Assembly: GCF_900114645.1 (NCBI RefSeq)
Contig: NZ_FOTR01000009.1
Span: forward strand, 152,221 to 216,220
Reading direction: 5' to 3'
DNA length: 64,000 nt
DNA from: Gracilibacillus orientalis
GTDB taxonomy: Bacteria > Bacillota > Bacilli > Bacillales > Amphibacillaceae
Every line of letters begins with the position of its first letter. Position 1 is the first letter of the stretch. A model generated the notes under the pieces. It did not search any database. It was not told the origin of the DNA and was given only the letters and a program-made list of their open reading frames with translations. The translations under genes and the position numbers were made by a program. Positions 1 through 7,264 of this stretch are shown here, piece after piece.

Positions 1-696
1 CTCACCTGCTAAAGACGCTTCATCCATATAACCAGCACCATTCACAATCAATGATCGTTTGCGCCCTAATTTATGCAATACACCTGCCATTGTTTCTAAT
101 GAGTCACGACGATATGTCCCCATCAATTGAGAAGTTAGTTTCACAGGATTCGTTAATGGTCCAATCACATTAAAGATAGTCGGCACACCTAATTCTCTTC
201 TCACTTTCATTGCACGCTTCATTGCTGGATGTACATTTGGCGCAAATAAGAAGGCAATACCATTTTGTTTTAAAATGGCATATGTTTCAGGCCGAGTGAA
301 CTCTAAAGGAACACCAAGATGCTCTAATACATCTGCACTTCCTGTTTTACTCGAAATACTACGATTACCATGTTTTGCTACGGTAATACCTGCACCTGCA
401 ATGACAAAAGCAGAAGTTGTACTAATATTAAAACTTTGTGAACCATCGCCTCCTGTGCCACAGTTATCCATTGCACCTGCAAGTTCATCCGGCAATGCGA
501 GTGGAGAAATTTCTAACAATACGTTTACTAGCCCTGTAATCTCATCCACTGTTTCTCCTTTTGTCTTCAGCGCTGCTAAAAAGGCACCAATGGCAATATC
601 ACTTGTTTCTTCTGAAAAAATAAACCTTGCAGCTTCCTCCATTTCTGTCAATGTCAAATCTTCTTTTTCCATCACTTTTTTTAATAATGTTTTCAT
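1..696 (-). CDS. trpD: Anthranilate phosphoribosyltransferase (partial, C-terminus beyond window)
   Basis: Transfers phosphoribose from PRPP to anthranilate, the second step of tryptophan synthesis. About 232 N-terminal residues are visible, starting MKTLLKKVMEKEDLT. The glycine-rich PRPP-binding loop GTGGDGSQSFNIST lies near residue 77 and the NVIGPLTNP motif near residue 158, both typical of the family. The ATG at 696-694 overlaps the trpG stop (ATGA), so the two are translationally coupled in one operon controlled by the tandem T-box leader upstream. The frame is open to the window edge; full-length family members have about 340 residues, so roughly a third is missing because of the window, not because of damage. 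Confidence 0.95.
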   Translation of the reverse strand, partial: MKTLLKKVMEKEDLTLTEMEEAARFIFSEETSDIAIGAFLAALKTKGETVDEITGLVNVLLEISPLALPDELAGAMDNCGTGGDGSQSFNISTTSAFVIAGAGITVAKHGNRSISSKTGSADVLEHLGVPLEFTRPETYAILKQNGIAFLFAPNVHPAMKRAMKVRRELGVPTIFNVIGPLTNPVKLTSQLMGTYRRDSLETMAGVLHKLGRKRSLIVNGAGYMDEASLAGE

Positions 697-1280
697 GCTT
701 TTTGCCCCTTTCTAATCGACTCAAAAAAATTATTTAATAATTGCTTACCTTTTCCAGTTCCGATTGATTCTGGGTGAAATTGTAGTCCGTAGACAGGTAA
801 ATACGTATGTTTGACTGCCATAATTTCCTTATCATCCATTGCCGTTGCGGTTACTAATAACTGATCAGGAATTGTATCTTTTTCAATTACTAGGGAGTGA
901 TAACGCATCACTTCTAGCGGTTGCTCTAAATAATTAAAGATTTCATCGTTTTGATGACGAATCATCGATGTTTTCCCATGTTTGATCTGTCCTGCATGTG
1001 TGACAGTTGCTCCATATGCGGCACCAATTGCCTGATGACCAAGACATATACCTAAAATCGGAAACTCACTCGATAGAGCTTTCACCACATCAATACAAAT
1101 TCCTGCTTCTTCAGGAATGCCTGGCCCCGGGGACAGGATAATAGCTTCGGGATCCAGCTCTCTAATTTCCTCTAAAGTGATTTTATCGTTACGGACCACT
1201 TCGACTTGTTTGCCTAGTTCTGACATATATTGAAACAAGTTATAGGTAAATGAATCATAATTATCAATTAATAGAATCAT
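693..1280 (-). CDS. trpG: Anthranilate synthase component II, glutamine amidotransferase
   Basis: Glutaminase subunit (195 aa) that supplies ammonia to TrpE for anthranilate formation. It has the class I amidotransferase pattern: N-terminal LLIDNYDSFTYNL, oxyanion strand SPGPG near 50-54, nucleophile Cys79 in GICLGHQ, and the His/Glu pair in FHPESIGT near residue 170. Its ATG overlaps the trpE stop and its stop overlaps the trpD start, giving two ATGA junctions. In Bacillus subtilis the corresponding subunit (PabA) is shared with folate synthesis and lies outside the trp operon. Here it sits inside the operon, so a tryptophan role is most likely; a dual role cannot be excluded from sequence. 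Confidence 0.95.
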   Translation of the reverse strand: MILLIDNYDSFTYNLFQYMSELGKQVEVVRNDKITLEEIRELDPEAIILSPGPGIPEEAGICIDVVKALSSEFPILGICLGHQAIGAAYGATVTHAGQIKHGKTSMIRHQNDEIFNYLEQPLEVMRYHSLVIEKDTIPDQLLVTATAMDDKEIMAVKHTYLPVYGLQFHPESIGTGKGKQLLNNFFESIRKGQKA

Positions 1281-2656
1281 TTTTTACTTACCTCCAATAG
1301 CGATTTTGCTTTATTTAACGTTTCCTGGTATTCCGATTGCGGATCAGAGTCATAGACTACACCAGCTCCTGCTTGCACATAGGCATGTTGGCCTTTAATT
1401 ACCATCGTTCGAATCGCTAACGCTAAATCGAGGTCACCATTCATATTGATGTAGCCGACAGCTCCTGCATATACACCACGCTTTTTGTCTTCCAGATCAT
1501 TAATGATTTGCATGGCCCGGATTTTTGGTGCCCCTGACACGGTACCTGCTGGCAGTGTCGATATCAACGCGTCTAAACCTGTGTAGTTTTGAGTTAATTC
1601 ACCATGTACTTCTGAAACAATGTGCATAACATGTTGATAACGTTCAATCGTCATATATTTAGGTATCGTTATCGAACCAACTTCACAAACACGTCCCAGG
1701 TCATTCCGGCTTAAGTCCACTAACATTTTGTGTTCTGCCAATTCCTTATCATCTGCTAATAATTCCGTTGCTAATTGCTGATCCTCTGTGTCTGTTTTCC
1801 CTCTTGGTCTTGTACCAGCAATCGGGTTTGTCACAACCTCTCGTCCGGTTGTTTTAATTAAGCTCTCTGGTGATGCCCCGAGTACAATATAATCATCAAA
1901 ATCGATAAAATACATATAAGGTGATGGATTGGATACTCTTAACCTGCGATAAAAAGTGAACGGGTCGGCATCAAAGCTTGCTTTCATTCGCTGTGATAAG
2001 ACCACCTGGAAAATGTTTCCGTCAACAATGTGTTGTTTAGCCGTTTCGACCATGTTCAGATAGGTTTGCTTTTCAATCGATGGTTCGAAGCTGACGAGTA
2101 ACTCTTCGTCTGGCATTGTTGCTTCCGGTGTCAATATTTGATCCTGTAGTTGATCTAAGTTTGCTGCTAATTGGTCATCATTTCTTGTGCCATCTAAGTT
2201 GATCGTCATCATCGTTACCTTTTGTTTCACATGGTCAAAAACAATAACGTCCTGATAGAACATCATGTGGACATCTGGCATGTCTATTTCGTCTTCTAAA
2301 AGTTCGCCAATGTATTCGTATTGTCTAATGGCGTCATAGCCAATATAGCCGATTGCTCCACCATAAAAAGCATATGGTAATGGCAGTTCTTCGTTTGGGA
2401 TATGTGCTTTCACTACTTCTAAAGGCTTTTGCTGAATGGATTGTCTTGTTCCGTCGGTATGGTTAATGACACTTGTTTCAGTCGCTGTTCCGATAACTTC
2501 TTTGTACGGATTTAGTCCAATGAAAGAGAAGCGCCCTTTTTCGCCATGACTGATGGAGCTTTCCAATAAAAATTTTTTCTTACCTTTGATTCTGTTGAAT
2601 ACGGAAATTGGTGTGATAGTATCTCCGTTTAGTTCCGTACTTTTATAGTTAACCAT
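1277..2656 (-). CDS. trpE: Anthranilate synthase component I
   Basis: Converts chorismate to anthranilate with TrpG. 459 aa from the chosen start. An N-terminal LLESS segment matches the family's tryptophan feedback-binding site. The chorismate-binding core carries GASPESLI, PIAGTRPRG, DLSRNDLGRV and LPAGTVSGAPKIRAM. The reading frame extends 24 codons further upstream, but those codons run into the T-box terminator; the ATG at 2656-2654 has GGAGT about ten bases before it and gives the normal family length. First gene of the visible trp operon, regulated by uncharged tRNA-Trp through two T-boxes. Confidence 0.96.
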   Translation of the reverse strand: MVNYKSTELNGDTITPISVFNRIKGKKKFLLESSISHGEKGRFSFIGLNPYKEVIGTATETSVINHTDGTRQSIQQKPLEVVKAHIPNEELPLPYAFYGGAIGYIGYDAIRQYEYIGELLEDEIDMPDVHMMFYQDVIVFDHVKQKVTMMTINLDGTRNDDQLAANLDQLQDQILTPEATMPDEELLVSFEPSIEKQTYLNMVETAKQHIVDGNIFQVVLSQRMKASFDADPFTFYRRLRVSNPSPYMYFIDFDDYIVLGASPESLIKTTGREVVTNPIAGTRPRGKTDTEDQQLATELLADDKELAEHKMLVDLSRNDLGRVCEVGSITIPKYMTIERYQHVMHIVSEVHGELTQNYTGLDALISTLPAGTVSGAPKIRAMQIINDLEDKKRGVYAGAVGYINMNGDLDLALAIRTMVIKGQHAYVQAGAGVVYDSDPQSEYQETLNKAKSLLEVSKK

Positions 2657-2699
2657 TTTAATTCGACTCCTTTTCGCAAAATTTATATTTAATTCTTCC

Positions 2700-2968
2700 G
2701 TAAAAGATAAAAAACCGTCCTTATACATACTTTTTAGTATGTATAAGGACGGTTGATTTACCGCGGTGCCACCTTTGGTTGAAGGGCTATATAATATATA
2801 GCCTTCCGCTCGTTATCCGTTAACGGGGATGAGCCGTTGCTCTGTACTATCATTTCCAGGCACTCTCGAAGGTCCATTCCAATTTCCATGTATACCGGAT
2901 TTTCAGCATCTCCGGTTCTCTGTTATACAGGGGGAAATTGTACTCTTCCTTCTCATCGATTTATTTGA
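2700..2968 (-). promoter_or_regulatory. T-box riboswitch, proximal copy, tRNA-Trp specific
   Basis: Leader RNA directly before trpE. On the minus strand it has a stem I whose lower helix GAAGG/CCTTC closes a specifier loop with an AGTA motif on one side and the codon TGG (2876-2874) on the other. The T-box sequence AGGTGGCACCGCGG (about 2774-2760) follows, then a strong terminator (2754-2707: AACCGTCC... paired with ...GGACGGTT, then T6). Uncharged tRNA-Trp should stabilise the competing antiterminator and allow trpE transcription. Confidence 0.93.
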
Positions 2969-2989
2969 TTAATATTTTTCTTGACACTT

Positions 2990-3275
2990 GGCTTTTTCAG
3001 GAAATCAAAAAGGGTTTCCACATCCTAAAAGGACGAGGAAACCCGTGGTACCACCTTTGTTAGCTGCACATACAGCTCACTTAACACGTCAATGGTTGAA
3101 TCCATGAACGCTACCCTTTTGTAACAAGTGGGTATCTCGCCAAAGCCTACTAAATAATCGTTCGGTTTGGGGCTCGGAAGTCCATTCACTTACCTTGCAC
3201 ACTGATTCGCACCAGCCATCAGCTCTCTTTTGTGCTTGCGTATAAGCTACTTCTCTTCGTCAATGCCATCACGTT
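2990..3275 (-). promoter_or_regulatory. T-box riboswitch, distal copy, tRNA-Trp specific
   Basis: A second complete T-box directly upstream of the first, with no gene between them. Stem I has GAAG/CTTC closing a specifier loop with an AGTA motif and the codon TGG at 3184-3182. The T-box AGGTGGTACCACGG lies at about 3056-3043, followed by a terminator: GGGTTTCC (3044-3037) pairs with GGAAACCC (3019-3012), then TTTTTGATTT. Both specifiers read Trp, so the pair acts in series on the same operon. Confidence 0.92.
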
Positions 3276-3291
3276 TTTTAATGTTGTTACT

Positions 3292-3320
3292 ATCATAGTA
3301 TGCTCTTGATATTTTGTCAA
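3292..3320 (-). promoter_or_regulatory. SigA promoter of the trp leader
   Basis: TTGACA (3320-3315), a 17-nt spacer and TATGAT (3297-3292), placed just upstream of the distal T-box. The -35 is perfect and the -10 has one deviation from TATAAT. Confidence 0.8.
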
Positions 3321-3357
3321 TAGCATCCGCTTGAATTTTCGGAAAATTTACGCAATA

Positions 3358-3906
3358 TTAAAACTCGATAATTTCTTCCTCGATTTTCTCACCAAGATGA
3401 CGACCTGGTTCATCGACCTTCACTAAAATCCGTTCACCTTCTTGCAGTGAGATTGCTTGTTTTTCCAGATGTTCAGGAGTTAATAAGTGAACACTATCTG
3501 CTTCTTGAAGCGTCGCAGAAATTTCCGTATCACCAACGGTTGCTACCACTCGGATAAGAGGACGCTTTTCTATTTTCACCCTACCTATCGCAAGTTTTCG
3601 CGTTCCACCTGTTTCATTGTAAACCGTGATGCTATCACCTGGTTTCAGTTCTGCTAAATAAGCTGTCTTCTCACCTTCTTTGACAACATAGTGATGGATC
3701 GCCCCACTATTTATCCGAAAAGGTCTGGCAGGATATGTATCGGTTGTGCGATTTTCTGCTAATACTAGAAAGTACCCATGACCTGTATTTCCCAATAGTA
3801 TTCCCTCTGTCGGTGAAAGATGGTCCACTAAATCTAAACAGACCCGTGATCCCTCACCTATGCTCTCTATGCGGACAATTTCAGCCTCTTGCAAGTTATT
3901 TACCAC
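3358..3906 (-). CDS. Stand-alone C-terminal domain of 3-dehydroquinate synthase II family
   Basis: 182 aa starting with GTG at 3906 behind a GGGGG run. The whole protein resembles only the C-terminal half of archaeal-type 3-dehydroquinate synthase II: GEGSRVCLDLVDHL, ARPFRINSGAIHHYV, a YLAELKPGDSI segment, GRVKIEKRPLI and the terminal ARHLGEKIEE-like signature GRHLGEKIEEEII. Full family members have about 320-380 residues with an N-terminal catalytic domain; no such domain is encoded upstream, so this is a half-protein rather than a window truncation. It is immediately upstream of the trp promoter on the same strand with no visible terminator, which suggests a link to aromatic metabolism. Substrate and activity are unknown; a binding or regulatory role is possible. 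Confidence 0.75.
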   Translation of the reverse strand: MVNNLQEAEIVRIESIGEGSRVCLDLVDHLSPTEGILLGNTGHGYFLVLAENRTTDTYPARPFRINSGAIHHYVVKEGEKTAYLAELKPGDSITVYNETGGTRKLAIGRVKIEKRPLIRVVATVGDTEISATLQEADSVHLLTPEHLEKQAISLQEGERILVKVDEPGRHLGEKIEEEIIEF

Positions 3907-4017
3907 TTTTTAGCCCCCATTCATAATTTTATGCGTTTTTCCACAGAAATTACATAGTTATTATAAAGATTATCATATACAATATATGTTGGATTTACAA
4001 ATAGGGAGAGGTAACTT

Positions 4018-4137
4018 ATGAGACAATTATTAGTAGTATTATTTCTTCTATTAATTACATGCTTCGGTATGATTGGATATTCAACTAGCAACCATTCGGT
4101 AAATGATAAAGTAATAGAAATGGAGCAAGATCAATAG
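4018..4137 (+). CDS. Small hydrophobic protein, 39 aa
   Basis: ATG at 4018 follows AGGGAGAGG at a good distance. The product starts MRQLLVVLFLLLITCFGMIG, one hydrophobic segment of about 20 residues, then a polar acidic tail ending EMEQDQ. It could be a single-pass membrane peptide or a short secreted peptide; the segment before Cys15 (LLITC) is a poor lipobox. It is divergent from the dehydroquinate synthase-like gene and is followed by a bidirectional terminator. Function not recognised. The ribosome site and terminator favour a real gene. Confidence 0.55.
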   Translation: MRQLLVVLFLLLITCFGMIGYSTSNHSVNDKVIEMEQDQ

Positions 4138-4146
4138 AAGAAATTA

Positions 4147-4174
4147 AAAGGCTGTTGATCAATCAACAGCCTTT
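4147..4174. terminator. Bidirectional terminator
   Basis: A 13-bp perfect stem, AAAGGCTGTTGAT and its complement, with a 2-nt loop, between the converging 39-aa ORF and the Gfo/Idh gene. A/T runs flank both sides. Confidence 0.85.
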
Positions 4175-4179
4175 GTCTA

Positions 4180-5472
4180 TTATTTTCTTTTCAAATCAAC
4201 AAGATCTTCCACTTTTACCGCTTGCCCTGTTGCTAATGATTTATTTCCGGCAATACCAGTTAAAATTGAAATGGCGCCATCAACATGAGAAGCTGCTCGT
4301 TTGAATTCATCCTCTTTTGGTACTCCAAATAAGTCATTCAATAACTCGGGGTCACCACCGCCATGGCCACCTTTTTTTTCTTCCACTTCTACTTCATACG
4401 ATTCTCCAAACATCGGCAACACGCGTATTGATTTCTCACTAAGTTTCCCTTCATCACTCTTGTTACCACCCGAATTGATATAGGATTGCTCACGTACCCG
4501 TACTTCGATACGACCTTCTGTACCATTAAAGGCAATTTGATAACCTTCCCATGGTAAATATGCATTTAGGGAATACGTTAAAATTGCTTTATTTTTATAG
4601 GTGACATTCACACCTAATGTATCCTCAATATTGATGCCATCACCAAACACACTTTGATCACGGTGATATCCGTCTTCTTTTTCTGCATCTAAATACATCG
4701 ATTTCAAATGTTCGTTGGACTCTAAATCAATGGCAAATGGATCTTCTTTTGCATATTCACTTCCATGTGCCCTTTCATAGAATTTCGTCACACCACGTTC
4801 TTCAGCATTTTCCTTCCCGTAAAAACGAAGGCCGCCTGTTGCATAAACAACATCTGGTTCCGTGTCTAGCCAAAAGTTAACCAAGTCAAAATGGTGTGTG
4901 GATTTATGAACGAGTAACCCACCACTGTTACGCTTATCACGGTGCCAACGACGGAAGTAATCCGCTCCATGCTGTGTATCTAAAGCCCATTCAAAGTGAA
5001 CAGAATTAACTTGACCAATCGCACCCTCTCGAATTAATTCACGGATCTTCGTATTATGTGGTGCATAACGGTAATTGAATGTTACGCGAACATTTTGACC
5101 TGTTCGTTCTATTGTATCTATAATCGCTTGTGTTTTTTCAGCATCGACTGTCATCGGTTTTTCCGTAACAACATCACAGCCTAACTCCATTGCACGGATA
5201 ATGTAACGATGATGTGTTCTGTCCATTGAAGTGACAATGACAATGTCTGGTTTTTCTGTTTCGACCATTTCATCAAAACGATCTGCTGTATACGTATTGA
5301 TTTCAGAAACTTCATATTTGTCTTTTAATAGTTTGTTAGCATAGTTTAATCGTGTTTGATTTGCATCACAAAAAGCTACTAGTTCACATGTTTCCTGAAA
5401 ATCACGTACTAATGCACCATAAAAAAATTCTGCACGGCCACCGGTTCCAACTAAAACATATTTTTTCTTCAC
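4180..5472 (-). CDS. Gfo/Idh/MocA family NAD(P)-dependent oxidoreductase
   Basis: 430 aa. The N-terminal Rossmann fold shows VLVGTGGRAEFFYGALVRDF and the family motif TEKPM (near 100). The conserved region NYRYAPHNTKIREL leads to a C-terminal substrate domain with HKSTHHFDLVNFWL, where the paired histidines fit the family's catalytic site. Such enzymes oxidise sugars, inositols or their derivatives; the substrate cannot be told. GTG at 5472 is preceded by TTAGGAGTG; the frame extends 14 codons further, but those cover a cre-like operator. It is a single-gene unit, not next to a transporter. The cre and a perfect palindrome upstream point to catabolite-repressed carbohydrate use. Confidence 0.85.
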   Translation of the reverse strand: MKKKYVLVGTGGRAEFFYGALVRDFQETCELVAFCDANQTRLNYANKLLKDKYEVSEINTYTADRFDEMVETEKPDIVIVTSMDRTHHRYIIRAMELGCDVVTEKPMTVDAEKTQAIIDTIERTGQNVRVTFNYRYAPHNTKIRELIREGAIGQVNSVHFEWALDTQHGADYFRRWHRDKRNSGGLLVHKSTHHFDLVNFWLDTEPDVVYATGGLRFYGKENAEERGVTKFYERAHGSEYAKEDPFAIDLESNEHLKSMYLDAEKEDGYHRDQSVFGDGINIEDTLGVNVTYKNKAILTYSLNAYLPWEGYQIAFNGTEGRIEVRVREQSYINSGGNKSDEGKLSEKSIRVLPMFGESYEVEVEEKKGGHGGGDPELLNDLFGVPKEDEFKRAASHVDGAISILTGIAGNKSLATGQAVKVEDLVDLKRK

Positions 5473-5494
5473 TTTGAACACTCCTAATGTTTTT

Positions 5495-5508
5495 TGTAAT
5501 CGCTTGCA
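5495..5508. promoter_or_regulatory. cre (CcpA) site before the Gfo/Idh gene
   Basis: TGTAATCGCTTGCA matches the cre consensus TGWAANCGNTNWCA at 13 of 14 positions. It lies 23-36 nt before the GTG start, where CcpA binding would block transcription. Confidence 0.65.
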
Positions 5509-5517
5509 GTTCATAAT

Positions 5518-5529
5518 AACAACGTTGTT
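5518..5529. promoter_or_regulatory. Perfect 12-bp palindrome, possible operator
   Basis: AACAACGTTGTT is a perfect dyad directly upstream of the cre-like site. Its size and position suit a LacI/GntR-type repressor site, but no cognate regulator is adjacent. Confidence 0.4.
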
Positions 5530-5732
5530 AAAATTATAAGATATTTACCCTGAAATAGCAACTCTTAATCTGTGATTTTTTTTAATTGTTTTTGGTTTTA
5601 TTTGTTTTGTGTCTTAAGAAAGAATAATGCATATGGAATCAAAAATATGAAAAGGCAAGTTATGAAAATGAACCAAGCCTACCATTTCTGGCTATTACTC
5701 TTCTTTCAACATAACTTTATGCATTCTTATAG

Positions 5733-6174
5733 TTAAGAAAAACCAGGAAAGCCCACCCAGTCCTTTCGTTTATAAACCAGGATAATGTACTCTAACCAAG
5801 TTAGAAATGATGAAATGTTTTCATCTGCTACGGCAACCGCTTCGGCTGACCGTTTCGCTTTCCGGGGGCATGCTCTTCAGCTAACTTTGAAAAGGAAAGC
5901 GCTTTTCAAAATGGATCTTCAGATCACGCTAATTCCCCAGGAGTCGAAACGGTCGGCCTGCGCTATTGTTATGTTCTACAACTTATTTTATAGAATCATT
6001 TTTGCGTTTACTGCATCATGTAGACCCCTATTTTCTATCGCTATAAAAAGTTAAAATATTAGCTGTCACCATAGGTGTAGAGCCTATCTTAAAGCGAAGC
6101 ATTTTTCCGGAGCTATGCCCAGCACTCTATACATTTCAAAACGCTGTTATACCGAGGATTTTATACTTTCTTTC
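5733..6174. repeat. Dispersed intergenic repeat A, copy 1
   Basis: About 440 bp filling the gap between the Gfo/Idh gene and the LysM-3D gene. The core is a long imperfect palindrome: a left arm from GACCGTTTCG (about 5848) through CTTTGAAAAG pairs with a right arm CTTTTCAAA...CGAAACGGTC. The right part, with CTATACATTTCAAAACGC and GGATTTTATACTTTCTTT, recurs in the copies at 31562 and 38668. It holds no credible gene; the 89-codon frame inside it is not conserved in the other copies. Confidence 0.85.
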
Positions 6175-6181
6175 ACAAAAA

Positions 6182-6211
6182 AAACTCTCTCGTTTCAAAA
6201 CGAGAGAGTTT
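6182..6211 (-). terminator. Terminator of the LysM-3D gene
   Basis: Perfect 14-bp stem AAACTCTCTCGTTT with a 2-nt loop, placed 13 bases after the stop codon; T-rich on the minus strand. Confidence 0.85.
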
Positions 6212-6223
6212 CTAATTATTTTA

Positions 6224-7063
6224 CTAGTCTAATATAGTGACGTCGACAGTGCGGACGCCCCAATCGTAGGCTTCGTCTTTGTTTGGAACGTGAACATCGA
6301 TTTTGTTCCCTTTAATCGCTCCACCAGTATCTCCTGCAATTGCTTCTCCATAACCTTCCACATGTACTCTAGTTCCAAGTGGGATAACGCTAGGGTCTAC
6401 AGCAATTACTTTCATGTTAGGATTTTCTAATAAATCAATTCCTGTTGCAGTGACACCTGAACAACCGTCACATTTTGCAGTATATGCAGTAGCTGAAACT
6501 TCAATTGTTTCACCGCTTTGCTCAGAAGATTCTTCACTTGATGTATTGGACTGTTTTTCAACCTTTGGCTCAGAAGCTTCTGGTGTTTCTTCTGTATTGG
6601 CTACTTCTTGCGTTTCCTCTGTGTTGTTTGTTTCTTTTGTTTCTTTTGTTTCTACTTGTGTGTTTGCTTCCTGTGTTTCTTCTTGACTTGCTTCAGACTT
6701 TTCTTTGTCTACTTCTTTAATAGTTAATTCTTCATCAATAATAATTAAATCTGTTTCGAGGTTATTCCATTCTTTTAAATCGCTAACTGTTACATCATAT
6801 TCCTTAGCGATCTCGCTTAATGAATCTCCTCTCTCTACCACGTAATCAATTTCTCTATCTATCTCTAAAATTTGTTTTGGAAGAATTAAGTCTGACTCTA
6901 GCCCGTTTGTCTCCTTTATTTCTGCAACTGTTGTATTATGTTCTTGTGCAAGTTCCCATAAGCTATCTCCTTTTTCTACTTCGTGTTCCGCTGCTGAAAT
7001 CGGTAGTACGAAGAAGAAGCTAGATGTTAGAAAACCCATTGACACTAAAAACTTTCGCATCAT
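6224..7063 (-). CDS. LysM-3D cell-wall protein (YocH-type muralytic enzyme)
   Basis: 279 aa. Signal peptide at 1-25 (cleavage near ISAAEH), two LysM peptidoglycan-binding repeats at about 27-70 and 73-116, a Glu/Thr/Ser-rich spacer to about 185, and a C-terminal 3D domain with SATAYTAKCDGCSG, DPSVIPLGTRV and DTGGAIKGNKIDVHV, the aspartates that name the fold. 3D domains resemble MltA-type lytic transglycosylases, so this is probably an exported enzyme acting on peptidoglycan at the wall. ATG at 7063 follows AAAGGAGGCAACT; the second Met is equally possible. Single-gene unit with its own terminator. Several TGTAAC/TGTTAC half-sites upstream resemble WalR boxes, but the spacing is not canonical. 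Confidence 0.88.
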   Translation of the reverse strand: MMRKFLVSMGFLTSSFFFVLPISAAEHEVEKGDSLWELAQEHNTTVAEIKETNGLESDLILPKQILEIDREIDYVVERGDSLSEIAKEYDVTVSDLKEWNNLETDLIIIDEELTIKEVDKEKSEASQEETQEANTQVETKETKETNNTEETQEVANTEETPEASEPKVEKQSNTSSEESSEQSGETIEVSATAYTAKCDGCSGVTATGIDLLENPNMKVIAVDPSVIPLGTRVHVEGYGEAIAGDTGGAIKGNKIDVHVPNKDEAYDWGVRTVDVTILD

Positions 7064-7264
7064 AGTTGCCTCCTTTCAATGTTGACAAGCACAACTATAA
7101 CATACCTGAATAACGGTTGTGGTTACAGCAAATTTAAGAGTCTGTAACAAAAATTACGATGTTACAAAGGCTTGTCACATTTGTCATTATGGGGCAATAA
7201 TGATGGGTTTTATACATCAATTCGTAATATTTTTCTATGTTTATACCAATTTTTCAATCTATCA

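Noticed and set aside
2657..2728. N-terminal extension of trpE by 24 codons
   Set aside because: These codons overlap the T-box terminator and lack a ribosome site; the ATG at 2656 has one and gives family length.
5785..6054. 89-codon plus-strand frame
   Set aside because: It lies inside repeat A, and the other copies do not keep the frame intact.
6414..6720. Plus-strand frames opposite the LysM-3D gene
   Set aside because: They mirror the Glu/Thr-rich spacer of the real gene; composition is that of an antisense shadow.
7080..7200. WalR box before the LysM-3D gene
   Set aside because: TGTAAC/TGTTAC half-sites exist, but none form the TGTWAH-N5-TGTWAH direct repeat, so it is not listed as a feature.
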